Positions 1 through 10,001 of a stretch of 64,000 nucleotides of DNA are shown in pieces. The DNA is taken from assembly GCA_004194705.1 (NCBI GenBank), contig SADC01000070.1, forward strand, positions 434,001 to 498,000, written 5' to 3'. The notes beneath the pieces were generated by a model, which worked only from the letters and a program-made list of their open reading frames with translations, was not told the origin of the DNA and made no database searches. The position numbers were made by a program, and so were the translations under genes. Numbering within the stretch: position 1 is the first letter of the stretch; the number at the start of each line of letters is the position of its first letter. This DNA is from Ditylenchus dipsaci. Lineage: Eukaryota; Nematoda; Chromadorea; Rhabditida; Anguinidae.

Positions 1-899
1 CCTGATGGTGGTCACCCTGAATGAGAGAGAAATGGATTGATTTGATCCAATCCCTACACGCCGAAGCCCACTGGCGATGGGCTACAACAAGAAGAAGATT
101 ATTTGGGAAAGAAGAAGAAGAAGAACCGGTCCTCTTTGTCTACCTATATCCACCAGCTTTGCGATTTTATTCTGCTTGTGTGGGGTGGTGACGAATGGAT
201 GAACGGAAGACCTGGCTGCACATATACCCAAAGGACTGGATTCAAATGGCTATTGGAAAAAAGTGTTGGTCCTTTGCAACCAAATGAGTGAGTAATCCCA
301 GTGGGCTGTTAAAAATCTTTTTTCATTATAGGTATTTGAAAAAATTCTTATTAGGCAGTTTTTGACTCCAAATGTTTGGAGATTCGCCAATTGAGGCTTG
401 CTTTCGAAACCACTCTAATGATAAAAAGGGAAAAAGCTGAACAGGAAATTGTTTTGTATGGAAATTCTAGAAGGGAATGCGGTTTGGAAAAAAGGGAAAA
501 AAAGTGGAGAAATTGTGGTTGTCAAAGGTTGGATTTAAAAAGAAAAAGAAACAGTGACCACTATACTTTTTGTATAAAAAATATCTACATGGTCCAATGA
601 GACCAGCAGCAGTTCATTGAATATTTATGATTCTCACTTTACCGACCTTCACTGGTCTTGTATGCAGCGGTCGAGCTTCGTTTTATACGAGTGAATGGCT
701 TCTCATCTCCTGCGAAATGTTGTCGAACATTTTTGAACATTGGCCAGTGTCGTGTAGTAGATTTGCGCCTTCTCATAGACCCACACAACAAGTTTAGAGA
801 GAAGAAGTATAGCCACAAGACGAAGTCTTTACAGTTTGACAGAAGCCGAACTTTTTTGCTATATTCTACTTGAGCTTGTTTAGGACTAGACAAAGAAGT
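1..899. other. No supported gene
   Basis: Short open frames occur on both strands but none shows family resemblance, splice structure or a codon bias distinct from its surroundings. A short A/G-rich stretch around 90-125 encodes only a Lys-rich low-complexity run. I see no RNA gene or clear repeat boundary here. Confidence 0.5.
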
Positions 900-1956
900 G
901 ATTCACCACTCAATCGATAGCTAAGGAAATGCTTTTTTATATATATTTTTTCATGTATTGTTTTATCGATATTCAGAGTTTAAAAGAAAAGTTCTGTAAT
1001 TTGGTCGAACCCCTCAGAAAATTAGAAATTAAGTGTTTGGGCTCAAATGAAAGCCTGCGATGTGCTGAGTACGATAACACCAAATTCGACTAATTTTTCT
1101 CACTAATTCGCCGAGCTGTGGCCTCCCAAAGTTCGGTACTCAGAAAAACAGTACATTTCTTAAAACATTTTATACACAGTGAAAATATTATGATAAACAC
1201 TCGTTCAAAACTTTATTCGACGCAAAATGAGCTGCTCTTTCTAACGGGTACAAAAACTCTATAGTCTGTAATAAATTTTGGCGTAAAAAATTTGTTTTCT
1301 CAAAAATCAGCATTTTTCGAACACTAATTTTTGGCGAAAAAACCGCTATAAAAATCAGAAATCGGCGTGTACCCTCCTAAATTTCAGTGCATTCGAAAAA
1401 GCATTTCATAAGGCACCTTTCTGGCAAACAAACTAGTAAAAAATAGGGGCAGGTGAGACGAAAAAAGCTTTTGAAGTTGACTGGTCATCACTAACTCTTT
1501 TCAGTTTTGACGTAAAACATTTTTGTACCTGGAAAACCTGAAATTCTGAAACCGGATTCGTGATCAGCGTATCTGATTTGCTTCTAAAACCACCCTTAGA
1601 AGTGTACTTTGAATGTCGTATTTCAAATTCCTCTCAAGATAATAAATATTTGAATTACTAATAATTGACTTGTTTAAGAGTTTATTGTTCTGAGACAAAA
1701 TTTGAAATATAACGATCAAAGTACACTTCTAAGAAATGTTTTAAAAGCGCTACAACATAGTGCTTGATAATTATTATAGCGTTTAAAAAAAATTAAATTA
1801 AAATTAAATTCTAACCGAATTTACCGGTCAGCTTCTAAAAAGCACGGCGTTTTTTTATAGAATTTAAAACAGTTACAGAATGTTATCTTGAAAACGTAAT
1901 CAATATTTTTTTGCATATAAATGGCATCTCTTCAGCTATCGATTGAGTGATGAATC
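900..1956. mobile_element. Non-autonomous element with ~23-bp terminal inverted repeats
   Basis: The left end (900) reads GATTCACCACTCAATCGATA and the right end (to 1956) is its inverted copy with one change (GATTCATCACTC...). The interior is AT-rich and non-coding. Nested inside is a smaller foldback, 1595-1733, with inverted ends CTTAGAAGTGTACTTTGA. No target-site duplication is obvious, so the superfamily is undetermined. Confidence 0.6.
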
Positions 1957-2239
1957 TAGTCGAGAGTTTAGTCAAAACGCTCATTAAATAAGCCTAGTAA
2001 ATGGTGCGAAATAAAATGAAAACCCTGTATAGAAATTTGAAAGTGTTTGAAAATTTAATTTATTTTTGAAAACGCCTGAAAGTTTACGGGAGAGTAAGTG
2101 TCTGCTGCGGCTTTACTGTTAGCATTTACAGTCAACCCATGATTCAAGGTTTCCACCCAACAACCTCTACCCATCCTCCACCCTCCTCCAACCGCCTCCC
2201 CGATTTAACATATAACGCCCCCTAGATGGCCCACGTGGG

Positions 2240-2712
2240 CAGTGTTTCATAATTAACACTAACACCTAACACTAACCTAACTGTTAGTTTAGCAACTAAC
2301 ACCTGATTTTTTCGTTTTTGGTCAGGAAAACTGCAAAATCTGATATTTATGATCTCATACCAACTTTCTGCAAGGAATCAGATGCACATTACAGATTTTA
2401 AAATAATCACCAAAACATGGCTAAAAATCAAAATTTATGCCTTGAACTAACTGTTAGTTTGGTGTCAATTTAAGGCTTAAACTAACACTAAACTAACAGC
2501 TAGTTTAAGGCATAAATTTTGATTTTTATCCATGTCTTTGTGATTATTTCGAAAATCTGTAATGTGCATCTGATTCCTTGCAAAAAGTTGATATAAGATT
2601 ATAAATACCAGATTCCGCAGTTTTCCTGACCAAAAACGAGAAAAATCAGGTGTTAGTTTGCTACACTAACAGTTAGGTTAGTGTTAGGTGTTAGTGTTAA
2701 TTATGAAAACTG
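2240..2712. mobile_element. Foldback element with iterated TAACACTAACACC ends
   Basis: A 473-bp inverted repeat. It starts CAGTGTTTCATAATTAACAC, and the right end is the inverse (reading inwards CAGTTTTCATAATTAACAC). Inside each end is a run of near-repeats of TAACACTAACACC and CTAACTGTTAG. The CAGTG start and iterated subterminal motif resemble the hAT-like elements elsewhere in the window, but I see no clean 8-bp duplication. Confidence 0.6.
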
Positions 2713-3912
2713 CAGAGGTGTCTGATAAAAATATTTTACAGACTTAGCGAACTATACACAAACTAGACATTACAGTGTGTAATACATTAATAAAAGTGTA
2801 TGTAGCAAGAACCTTTTGGCCCTTCAACAATTCATTTATTTAACAGCTTTTTGTGAAAATGGTGACAAACACGTGTTTTTAATGCAGAAGGACTAGACAC
2901 TGCCGAATAGGCAAACTTGTTTCTACAAAACAATTAGATAAAACTTGAGATAGATTTTACAATAGCAAAAAATGATCTCAAAGTTTCCTTCCTTCTTCAA
3001 TTATACTACACTTGTAGTGCACTGAAAGTGCGTTTATCTTGTCCTATTTAAAGGCAAGAGGTGCCGATTCTGGTTTGTTTTGTTTCCACTTGATTTATAA
3101 GCCTTAAAGAAAGAGGAACTTCATCTACGCGTCGCCTATGGTCGAAGGTTGAAGTCCCCGTAGGTGCATATCTTATTTATTATTTTTATTAAGGTCAATG
3201 ACTTCTGGTGACAAAAATTATGCTCTATCACGCGATATTTTTATTTTGAGAAAATTTACCATAAAAGGTTGTAAAAATTACGAAAACAAGCCACAACTAC
3301 CTGAAATTTCGTCGAAAGCCCCTTGTTTTCGGTATTATTTGAGGTCAAACTGTTTTTGCTTGAATATTGTTGCATTTGTTTTTGTTGTTGTGAGTCTTTG
3401 CCCTCGTTCCGTTGCATTTTTCACGCTGACCGTTTCGGTATATTGTCTTCACAATTTTTTGAAAAGTCAACAGGCATAAGCTGGACAGGGTACCCCTCAC
3501 AAGTATTTATCAGGCAACAAGCAGATAAACGGCCAAAGTACAAAATTGCCGATGCTTGTTTTCAAAACTGCTTCATTCGATCCTTTAATTTTTTACCGAT
3601 TCTTATTTTTTGATGACACATCATTAGAAAGCTGAGACAAAGAGCTTTTCTATGAGTACAAAATAAAATACTGAGCTAAATTAATTCACTGTTCACCAGC
3701 CTAAATTAAAAACCATCCATTTTTCGAAAGTCACTGTGACAATTAGGCTTTTTATGGCATTGCATAGCCTAAGGCATTGCTTAGCCTTACTTAGCCTAAG
3801 CCTACGCTTGTCTTTAAAAAAAATTCAAAATTTTTTCAAAATTAGCAAATTTGCTTTGTTTTTCGTTGCTTAAAAAATCCTGCTGTTGAAATGATTTTTT
3901 ATTTCGTTTTAG
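2713..3912. other. Intergenic, upstream of the first GST copy
   Basis: No gene supported. Open frames around 3198-3613 lack features of a conserved protein. The last bases, ending in TTTTAG at 3912, form a splice acceptor directly before the GST leader. Confidence 0.45.
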
Positions 3913-5081
3913 TCTTTTTCAAAATGGTACACTACAAATTACTCTACTTTCATTTCCGAGGTCTAGGCGAGCCTATTCGACTTATTTAACGTATGCCAAC
4001 CAGTCTTTTGAGAATGAAGTCATCCCTTTTGATTGTTGGAGCACTCAGAAACCAAATATGCCATTTGAAAAAGTGCCTGTGCTGGAAGTTGACGGAAAAC
4101 CAATAGCTCAAAGCTATGCTATATTAATATTTGGGCAGAGAATTCGGATTAGTAGGAAAACCAGCTGGGACCAGGCTAAAGTTGGATCTGAGCAGAAAGA
4201 TAAATATAAATAAACAAATTTAGATCGATGAATTTTCTGACGTACAAAAAGATCTTCACCATGAAGTGGTTATTTATCAGCGTGTTTGTTTGGGAGTTGT
4301 TCAAGGAGATAAGGTATTTGAAAAAACATAAAGTTTAACTTCAAATCGTTGAACTGCCACAAACACTAAAAAGTGTCTCTGGCAGAGGGCAATATGCCTA
4401 ACTTTTTTACAGATGACTGATCTAAGGTCTTACACTTGAATTCAAAACATCAACCTTTTACACGCAAAAATTATTGTCTTTTCAAAAAAGATCGGCAAAA
4501 TGGTTTTACTTACCAAACTGTACAAGTGTTAAAAAATATGTAGAAAATATTGTTGGACGTAGCTTGGGAAGAAACTTTTTAATTATAAAATATTCCTGTC
4601 TCTCCTCTAGCGAGAATTCGGACGAGAAAAGCTCGAATCTGTTATTTATAACTCAATTTATTTGGAGTTATAAATTAAGGTTCGAACAGCCACATTTGCA
4701 TTTATGGACATAAAATTCAGAAAATTTTCTTTGGTCTCACCTGTTAATTAAAAAAATCTAAGAATTTATATTTCGTTGAAAATATTTTTTCCAAAATTTT
4801 CTTTAATCAAGGGAATAATGAAGCAAAATTAGTTTTAGAGAATATTTTGGCGGGAATTAAAGTTTTCAGAATTTTTCAAACCACAGAAGGACCAAGCAAA
4901 TTTCCTGAAATTTTTTCGTCCGCAAATGAAAACTGACTGTGTGAACCGTGAACTATTTAACAAAATAAGCTGAGTTATAATTAACAGATTCAAGCGCTTT
5001 CTTGTCTATCTTCTCACAAGAGAGGGTCGGAAACTTTCTCGTTTAACTGATACCGTATATCTTGTAATAAGGACACGTGGG

Positions 5082-5731
5082 CATACTTGTGTGGCCGAAA
5101 AAGTCGGCGCCGGGCGCACCACCGGGCGCTAGTCTCTTAACACGTAAAATACCGGTTGTTACATTGGTTTATTTCGATGCAGAATTTTACGCTGAGCACG
5201 ACTGTGTTATTAGTTTTTCAAAATTCGCACTAAGAATATGAGAAACGGCCCATTTTGAAACCTTGTTTTGCGCGTTTTTAAGCTATCGTTAATTTTCATT
5301 TTTCTTATGATTTCTATAAATTTTACAAAAAATTTCTACAAAAAGTGGCGAAAATCATTCTTTTTGCTGGTAGCACAATATTTCCGAATTATTTTTGGCA
5401 GTGTAATATACCGTTGGAAAGCTCTAATTCTGGCTTTCCGACGGTATAAAAAAACGATACAAAAATTTATAGAAATCATAAGAAAAATGAAAATTAACGA
5501 TAGCTTAAAAACGCGCAAAACAAGGTTTCAAAATGTGCCGTTTCTCATATTCTTAGTGCGAATTTTGAAAAACTAATAACACAAGCGTGCTCAGCGTTAA
5601 ATTCTGCATCGAAATAAACCAATGTAACAACCGGTATTTTACGTGTTAAAAAAAGTGGCGCCGGGCGTCGGGCGCCAGTTTGTCCCAAAAATTTCCGGGC
5701 GCACACTGGCGCTGGAGCCCGTCCAAGTATG
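5082..5731. mobile_element. hAT-like element with GGCGCCGGGCGC repeats
   Basis: Inverted ends CATACTTG...CAAGTATG, with iterated GGCGCCGGGCGC-type motifs inside both ends. Flanks are cacgtggg (5074-5081) and cccatggg (5732-5739), an 8-bp duplication with 6 of 8 bases still matching. A relative with the same motif is at 51714-52111. It contains the TTAA element 5141-5645. Confidence 0.6.
5141..5645. mobile_element. TTAA-flanked foldback element (CACG family)
   Basis: Flanked by TTAA on both sides (5137-5140, 5646-5649), with inverted ends CACGTAAAATACCGGTTGTT. The two arms pair almost along the whole 505 bp. A subterminal stretch, CAGAATTTTACGCTGAGCAC, recurs in the element in the intron of the second GST (near 10480) and near 63590. 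TTAA duplication is typical of piggyBac-type transposition. No transposase is encoded. Confidence 0.75.
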
Positions 5732-6112
5732 CCCATGGGGCCTTATTTTCAACTCCTCTTTGGAGGTGGAGCCTCATTAGAAGGTGGGGTCTCAATGGAA
5801 GGTGGGGCCTTATAAAAAAATATACGGTATATTCTATTACAGGAGAAACTTTACAATGAGACATTTGTGCCTGCTATGAAACAGTATTTGCCAGTCTATG
5901 TGAAGACTCTCAAGGAATCAGGATCTGGTTATCTTATGAACTGTGGACTGACTTGGGTGGACTTCACAGTGGCCAACTTTTTAACTACAGTGAAAAATTT
6001 GCACCCTGAGGAGCTGGAAAAGTTTCCGGATCTAGAGGAGTACCGTCAGCGAATCTATTCCTTGCCTTCTCTTCAAAATTATCTGAAAAACCGAAAGCCC
6101 TCAATTGTTTAA

Positions 6113-7236
6113 AAACCTTGCATAATTTTGCAGTAAATTATAAGAATAGGACATCTTTTGTAGGCGACTGTGTGCTTTAAAATCTTCATATAATTCATAT
6201 AATATAATGTTCACAAGTCGGGCCGAAAAAATTAAAAAATTGCATAAAAAGTAATTATGGCAACCACAGTGCTTGTTTTGATCATAGGAGAGCTGTAGAT
6301 ATTCTTATTGATGACACTCAACTGAGCTTCACTATCAAGCACGAAACTGACCGGTGTGGCATTAACTTCCATTTCTTGGCTCTATATGTGTTCGAGGGTT
6401 TCCCCCAAAAATATGCCTTGTTCCCCCAAAAATATGCCCCCTGTTTATTTTTTTTTTGAATTTCTCTTTATATTTAGTTTCACAAACTATTTATGAACAC
6501 TTTTAACCATTTCTAAGCAAAAAAGTTTTGTTGTAAAACTTCAAAAAAATTTGCCTTGGTCCCCCAAGTTGATTTAGGCTTAGGCAAGGGCAGGCCAGCG
6601 CATGTTAGTACGAACTGAAACATGTTTTTCTTACTTCTTCAAGCTTCAAAAAGCTTGTTCGAGTCTGTTTTAACATACGCTGACCTACCCTTACCTGAGC
6701 ATGAAGCCTAAAAAGTGACAACCTTTTGAAAAAAATTGGAAAAAATAACAACATATTCAGACATTTTCAGATAATTTAAAATAAAACTTGGAAACCAGAG
6801 AATGTATTATTGTTAAAAGTAGCAATTCCTTCGGCAGTCTTCTCTGGTGTTCTCACTACTGTAAGGTCGAATAAGACAGCATCAAAAGAGAGAAAAAATT
6901 CATAAAACCTTTGTTTCAACTCGTTTCTTGTTATACAAATTTACCTGGAACTCTGCGTACCATTCTTTGATTCCGTTCTTGTTTGGCTGTAGATTTTGTT
7001 GGCTATTTTAAATAAAGTGTTATTAGCAAATTCGGCATTATTTTCTTGCCTGAGAGCTGCTCTTCCTAATAAAAAAATTCTGGGGAACGCTATATAGACT
7101 ACCGTTTCCGATTTCTTTTACCGTTTCCGATTTCCAAAAAGACAAATAGTTACTGTATTTATTCTAAAAGAACGATAGTCTCTATTTGAACGAGACTCTC
7201 TGTAAGGACTTTAAAAAGTAAAAAAGTAGCTGTATA
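6113..7236. other. Intergenic after GST copy 1, with a foldback repeat
   Basis: No gene supported. Positions 6573-6713 form a foldback with ends TTTAGGCTTAGGCAAGGG and its inverse, members of a family also seen at 13574-13694 and 15857-16432. AATATAA-like motifs near 6200 may serve GST-1 3' end formation, but no canonical poly(A) signal stands out. Confidence 0.5.
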
Positions 7237-7336
7237 CAGTGGACGTTCGATATAACGACGCTCGATATAACGTTCGCTCGTTATAACGTCCCATTTTGGC
7301 CGGTTCCTTGAGGGACGTTATATCGAGCGTCGACTG
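7237..7336. mobile_element. 100-bp pogo/Tc1-like MITE
   Basis: Inverted ends CAGTGGACGTTCGATATAAC and ...TTATATCGAGCGTCGACTG, preceded by TA. CAGT(C/G)GA-type ends with TA targets are characteristic of the pogo/Tigger branch of Tc1-mariner. Non-coding. Confidence 0.7.
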
Positions 7337-7518
7337 AGTAGCTATGCCCTTCTTCGCCGGAAGCGTATACGTAAATTTGGTAGTCGTCAATAAGTTCAAA
7401 AGGATTTCTGTGGATCTCGCATTAGAAAGGACAATTTTAAATAAACAATTTGGACAGTCTCTATAGAACGACAGGGGTCAAGAAGGGGTGAAAAATAGAA
7501 CGACATGTCGTTCTATTA

Positions 7519-7773
7519 TACCGTATTTCCTGTAATAAGGCGGCATGCCGCCTTATTTTTCAAACCCCTGAAAATACGAAAAATTCAAATTCAATCTCGA
7601 AATTTGTGGGTGCTCAACCAAAATCTAAAAATTAGAATCGGTAGAGCTCATGGGAGTTAAGAAAACGCATCAAACAGATAACCAAAATATTTGCTCTGCT
7701 TCGAGATATAGACCCTCGAAGTTGGGGGTGCCGCCTTATTAGAGGGTGCCGCCTTATTACAGGAAATACGGTA
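7519..7773. mobile_element. TACCGTA-type element with CCGCCTTATTA arms
   Basis: The ends are TACCGTATTTCCTGTAATAA and its exact-looking inverse ending at 7773. The right arm repeats GCCGCCTTATTA. TA-rich flanks fit a TA target. No coding. A short impure ATGGTAATA repeat follows (7770-7812). Confidence 0.75.
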
Positions 7774-8640
7774 ATATGGTAATAATGGTAATAATATGGT
7801 ATGATATGGTAACTTATGAAAAAAGTTTGGAAATCTTTTAAATTTCTTCCCGTTTCCAACACTTTTTTCTTCAAATTTCCCACTTCCGGCTTTAAATTTT
7901 TTTACTTCCGCTTCCAATTTTCGTTCCAACTTTTTTGGTTTTCTATGCCATCCGTGCCTAAACCCCAATATTATATAACAGAAAAATATTTCTTTGGATG
8001 CATCTGTTCTTTTTGAGCACCTTATAAACGTATATTTGTGCGCTACATAATCGATTTTTATTAGATCAGCTTGTACAATAAAATTTATTTTTAAAATTTT
8101 GTAGACCACTTTTTATTAATTTGCACTTGCATGACTTTCATATTAGAACTCATAGTCATTTTTATTATACAATGCTATGAAACCGACAATCTTATATCTT
8201 CTTTAAATGTTTCTACTTTTAATTTTTACGGATTACGAAGCAAGGACCTTGACTGTGACTTGCGGATTTCCGATGACTTTTTTTATGCGCGTATTCTTGT
8301 AGAGCGTGCCCGAATCCCTTGTCTTTTTTGGCTCCCCACCTCTAAAAAATAACAAAATTGTAGGAATGACCCATGGCCCAAGGGTCAGTTATGAAAAACC
8401 ATGAAAACCCATGACAGGGCTTAGCAAAAGTTATCATCCCAAAATTACTCAAAACTGTAAGGAGGGAGATTTGCGAAAGCAAATCTCCGTACCCGTCGAT
8501 TTGACTTAGAACGAGTTACCGACGCCGCATAGGAAGGGGCAAATTGTGTTTGAAATAATAAAGTTATTTCAAACACGGTTGGTCCCGCACCGAAGGAATA
8601 TTGACCCGAGAGCAAAAATGGCAGTAATCCTCGTTCTTAA
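7774..8640. other. Intergenic; short perfect hairpin at 8465-8488
   Basis: No gene supported. A 10-bp perfect stem GGAGATTTGC/GCAAATCTCC closed by GAAA lies at 8465-8488, in an otherwise unremarkable stretch. Confidence 0.45.
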
Positions 8641-8872
8641 AGGGGCATGCCCACGCTAATAAGAGGTGGTGCCCGGGAATTTGAAGTTTTTTCCTAATCA
8701 TTGAACTTCTCTACGGATTTTTCAACTTGGTTTCTAACACAACTATACCTAAAATTAAATTCTAGGCCTTGCTTTGTTAGAAACCAAGTGAAAAAATCCG
8801 TACAGAAGTTCAATGATTAGGAAAAAATTTTGAATTCCCGGGCACCACCTCTTATTAGCGTGGGCATTCCCT
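8641..8872. mobile_element. TTAA-flanked MITE, AGGGGCATGC ends (family A)
   Basis: TTAA at 8637-8640 and 8873-8876. Ends AGGGGCATGCCCACGCTAAT and the inverse. Arms pair over most of the 232 bp around a GGCCTTG-containing loop. Other copies are at 44087-44317 and, with different outer ends, 57532-57898. Confidence 0.85.
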
Positions 8873-8915
8873 TTAAGGACCTAAAAAAAGCGCTCAAATC
8901 TATCGATTCTGCTAA

Positions 8916-9979
8916 ATGGAAGAGAAAGAGGAAGAAAGCAAGGCTATGCCGAAGCAAGTGGTGCCTAGGCCAATTTCTGGAGACCGAGACAGGCTCGTGA
9001 CAATTCTGAAGGAAGCAAACCTGCAAGGGGCTGAGGGGATGGCCAGCGCCCAGTGGAATGCTCTGGTGGAAAGCATCAAGGGTTTCGCCTCATCGTTGAA
9101 AGAGGAAAACATCGTGGAGTCCGGTAAACTGGTTAGTTCCCTTTCCAATGTTACTGAAGGCAAGTCGTTGGCGGTTAGTACCCGAGGCACGGAAAGGTTC
9201 GTCAACCTGGATGTGTGGTTGGGTCGTGTACCGAAGTTCAAGGGAAGAGTTGTGGTGGCAACGAGACCGACGTGACGACGTGTAGTGTGACCGACGAGAA
9301 GGTGATTGTGGATGATACCGCCGAGAATAGTGGATATGGGACCGACGTTAAATTGGGTGTGGGTAGCCGTGGGGCGTTTGCGTTCCAGGATGATGTGCCA
9401 AGCAGTCAGCGCTCTCTGGATCTGGTGGCCAAGGTAGACTCGAAGCAAGCGGATGACTCAATAGTCGCGCCGATGCTCAAAGGGTCGTCGACAAGTGCTC
9501 TTCCTCAAGTGTTGGTCAGCTCCGCGCCTCTCTCCACCAACCGTGACTCGATCCCTCCTCTGGATGGCCCGGCAGCACGCTCCCAATCAAACTGCGCAAC
9601 GGCTGCTAGAACAAATAAGTCTTCGTCTCTACCGCTGTCTCAGATAGACACTGCACCGACGACCAAGGGGATGGAAGTGACCGGCGCCCTGGATGCTCTG
9701 CCTGGATCAAGCACCCGCGGGACAAGCTCTGAGAACAAGATGGACTCTGGACTGAGAAAGAAGATCGAAGAAGACAGTCATCTCATAGAATCTCATTGTA
9801 TTGTGTCTAGTGAAGTGGTGTTTGTTCCTGGGTTCGGGTTTGGAATAAAGAATAAGTTCACTCCCCCTAGTCCGGCACTAGTAAAGGCGGGTTCGAACGA
9901 ACTTTTAGTTTTTACTAAACTAGCAAAATTAAGTTGTTTACAGTCTTTTTTGATAATCCTGCTCTCAAACAAATTTTAA
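8916..9979 (+). CDS. Unrecognised GC-rich reading frame, broken by a frameshift
   Basis: Two overlapping open frames, 8916-9275 (119 codons) and 9215-9979 (254 codons), look like a single coding region split by a frameshift somewhere in 9215-9275. Base composition is clearly more GC-rich than the flanks, and codons are used evenly, unlike the AT-rich random frames nearby. The first part is Glu/Lys-rich with hydrophobic heptads. The second is Ser/Thr/Asp-rich and probably disordered. The last ~35 codons run into AT-rich GST upstream sequence and are probably not coding. It starts 43 bp after a MITE. I do not recognise a family. A transposon-derived ORF or a captured gene fragment are both possible. 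Confidence 0.4.
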
Positions 9980-10001
9980 TTTTGTTTTAGCTTTTTCAAA
10001 A

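Larger units (their letters stand above)
5051..5829. mobile_element. TACCGTA-type element in GST-1 intron 2, outer layer of a triple nest
   Basis: The ends are TACCGTATATCTTGTAATAA (5051) and its inverse at ...TATACGGTA (5829). Just inside the right end are degenerate repeats built on GGTGGGGCCT. The element lies in intron 2 of GST copy 1 and ends 13 bp before exon 3. It is interrupted by a hAT-like element (5082-5731), itself interrupted by a TTAA-flanked element. Related TACCGTA elements are at 7519-7773, 19237-20449 and 30521-31037. Confidence 0.7.
3924..6112 (+). pseudogene. Glutathione S-transferase copy 1, frameshifted
   Basis: Paralogue of the intact GST at 10002-13209, with the same three-exon plan: exon 1 at 3924-4180, exon 2 at 4224-4313, exon 3 at 5843-6112. 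Exon 1 is 257 nt against 261 nt in the intact copy because of three deletions: 1 base near 3986, 2 bases near 4127 and 1 base in an A-run near 4159. The reading frame therefore stops at residue 22. Exons 2 and 3 are fully open and keep GST features such as the GSGY...NCGLTWVDF stretch of the C-terminal domain. The leader between the TTTTAG acceptor (3912) and the ATG is 11 nt, as in copy 2. Either a recent pseudogene, or an active gene with homopolymer/indel errors in the assembly. Intact exons 2-3 make the second option real. Confidence 0.8.

Noticed and set aside
7632..8109. A 150-codon - strand frame
   Set aside because: It crosses the right end of a TACCGTA element and AT-rich microsatellite-like sequence. 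No conserved features or splice structure.
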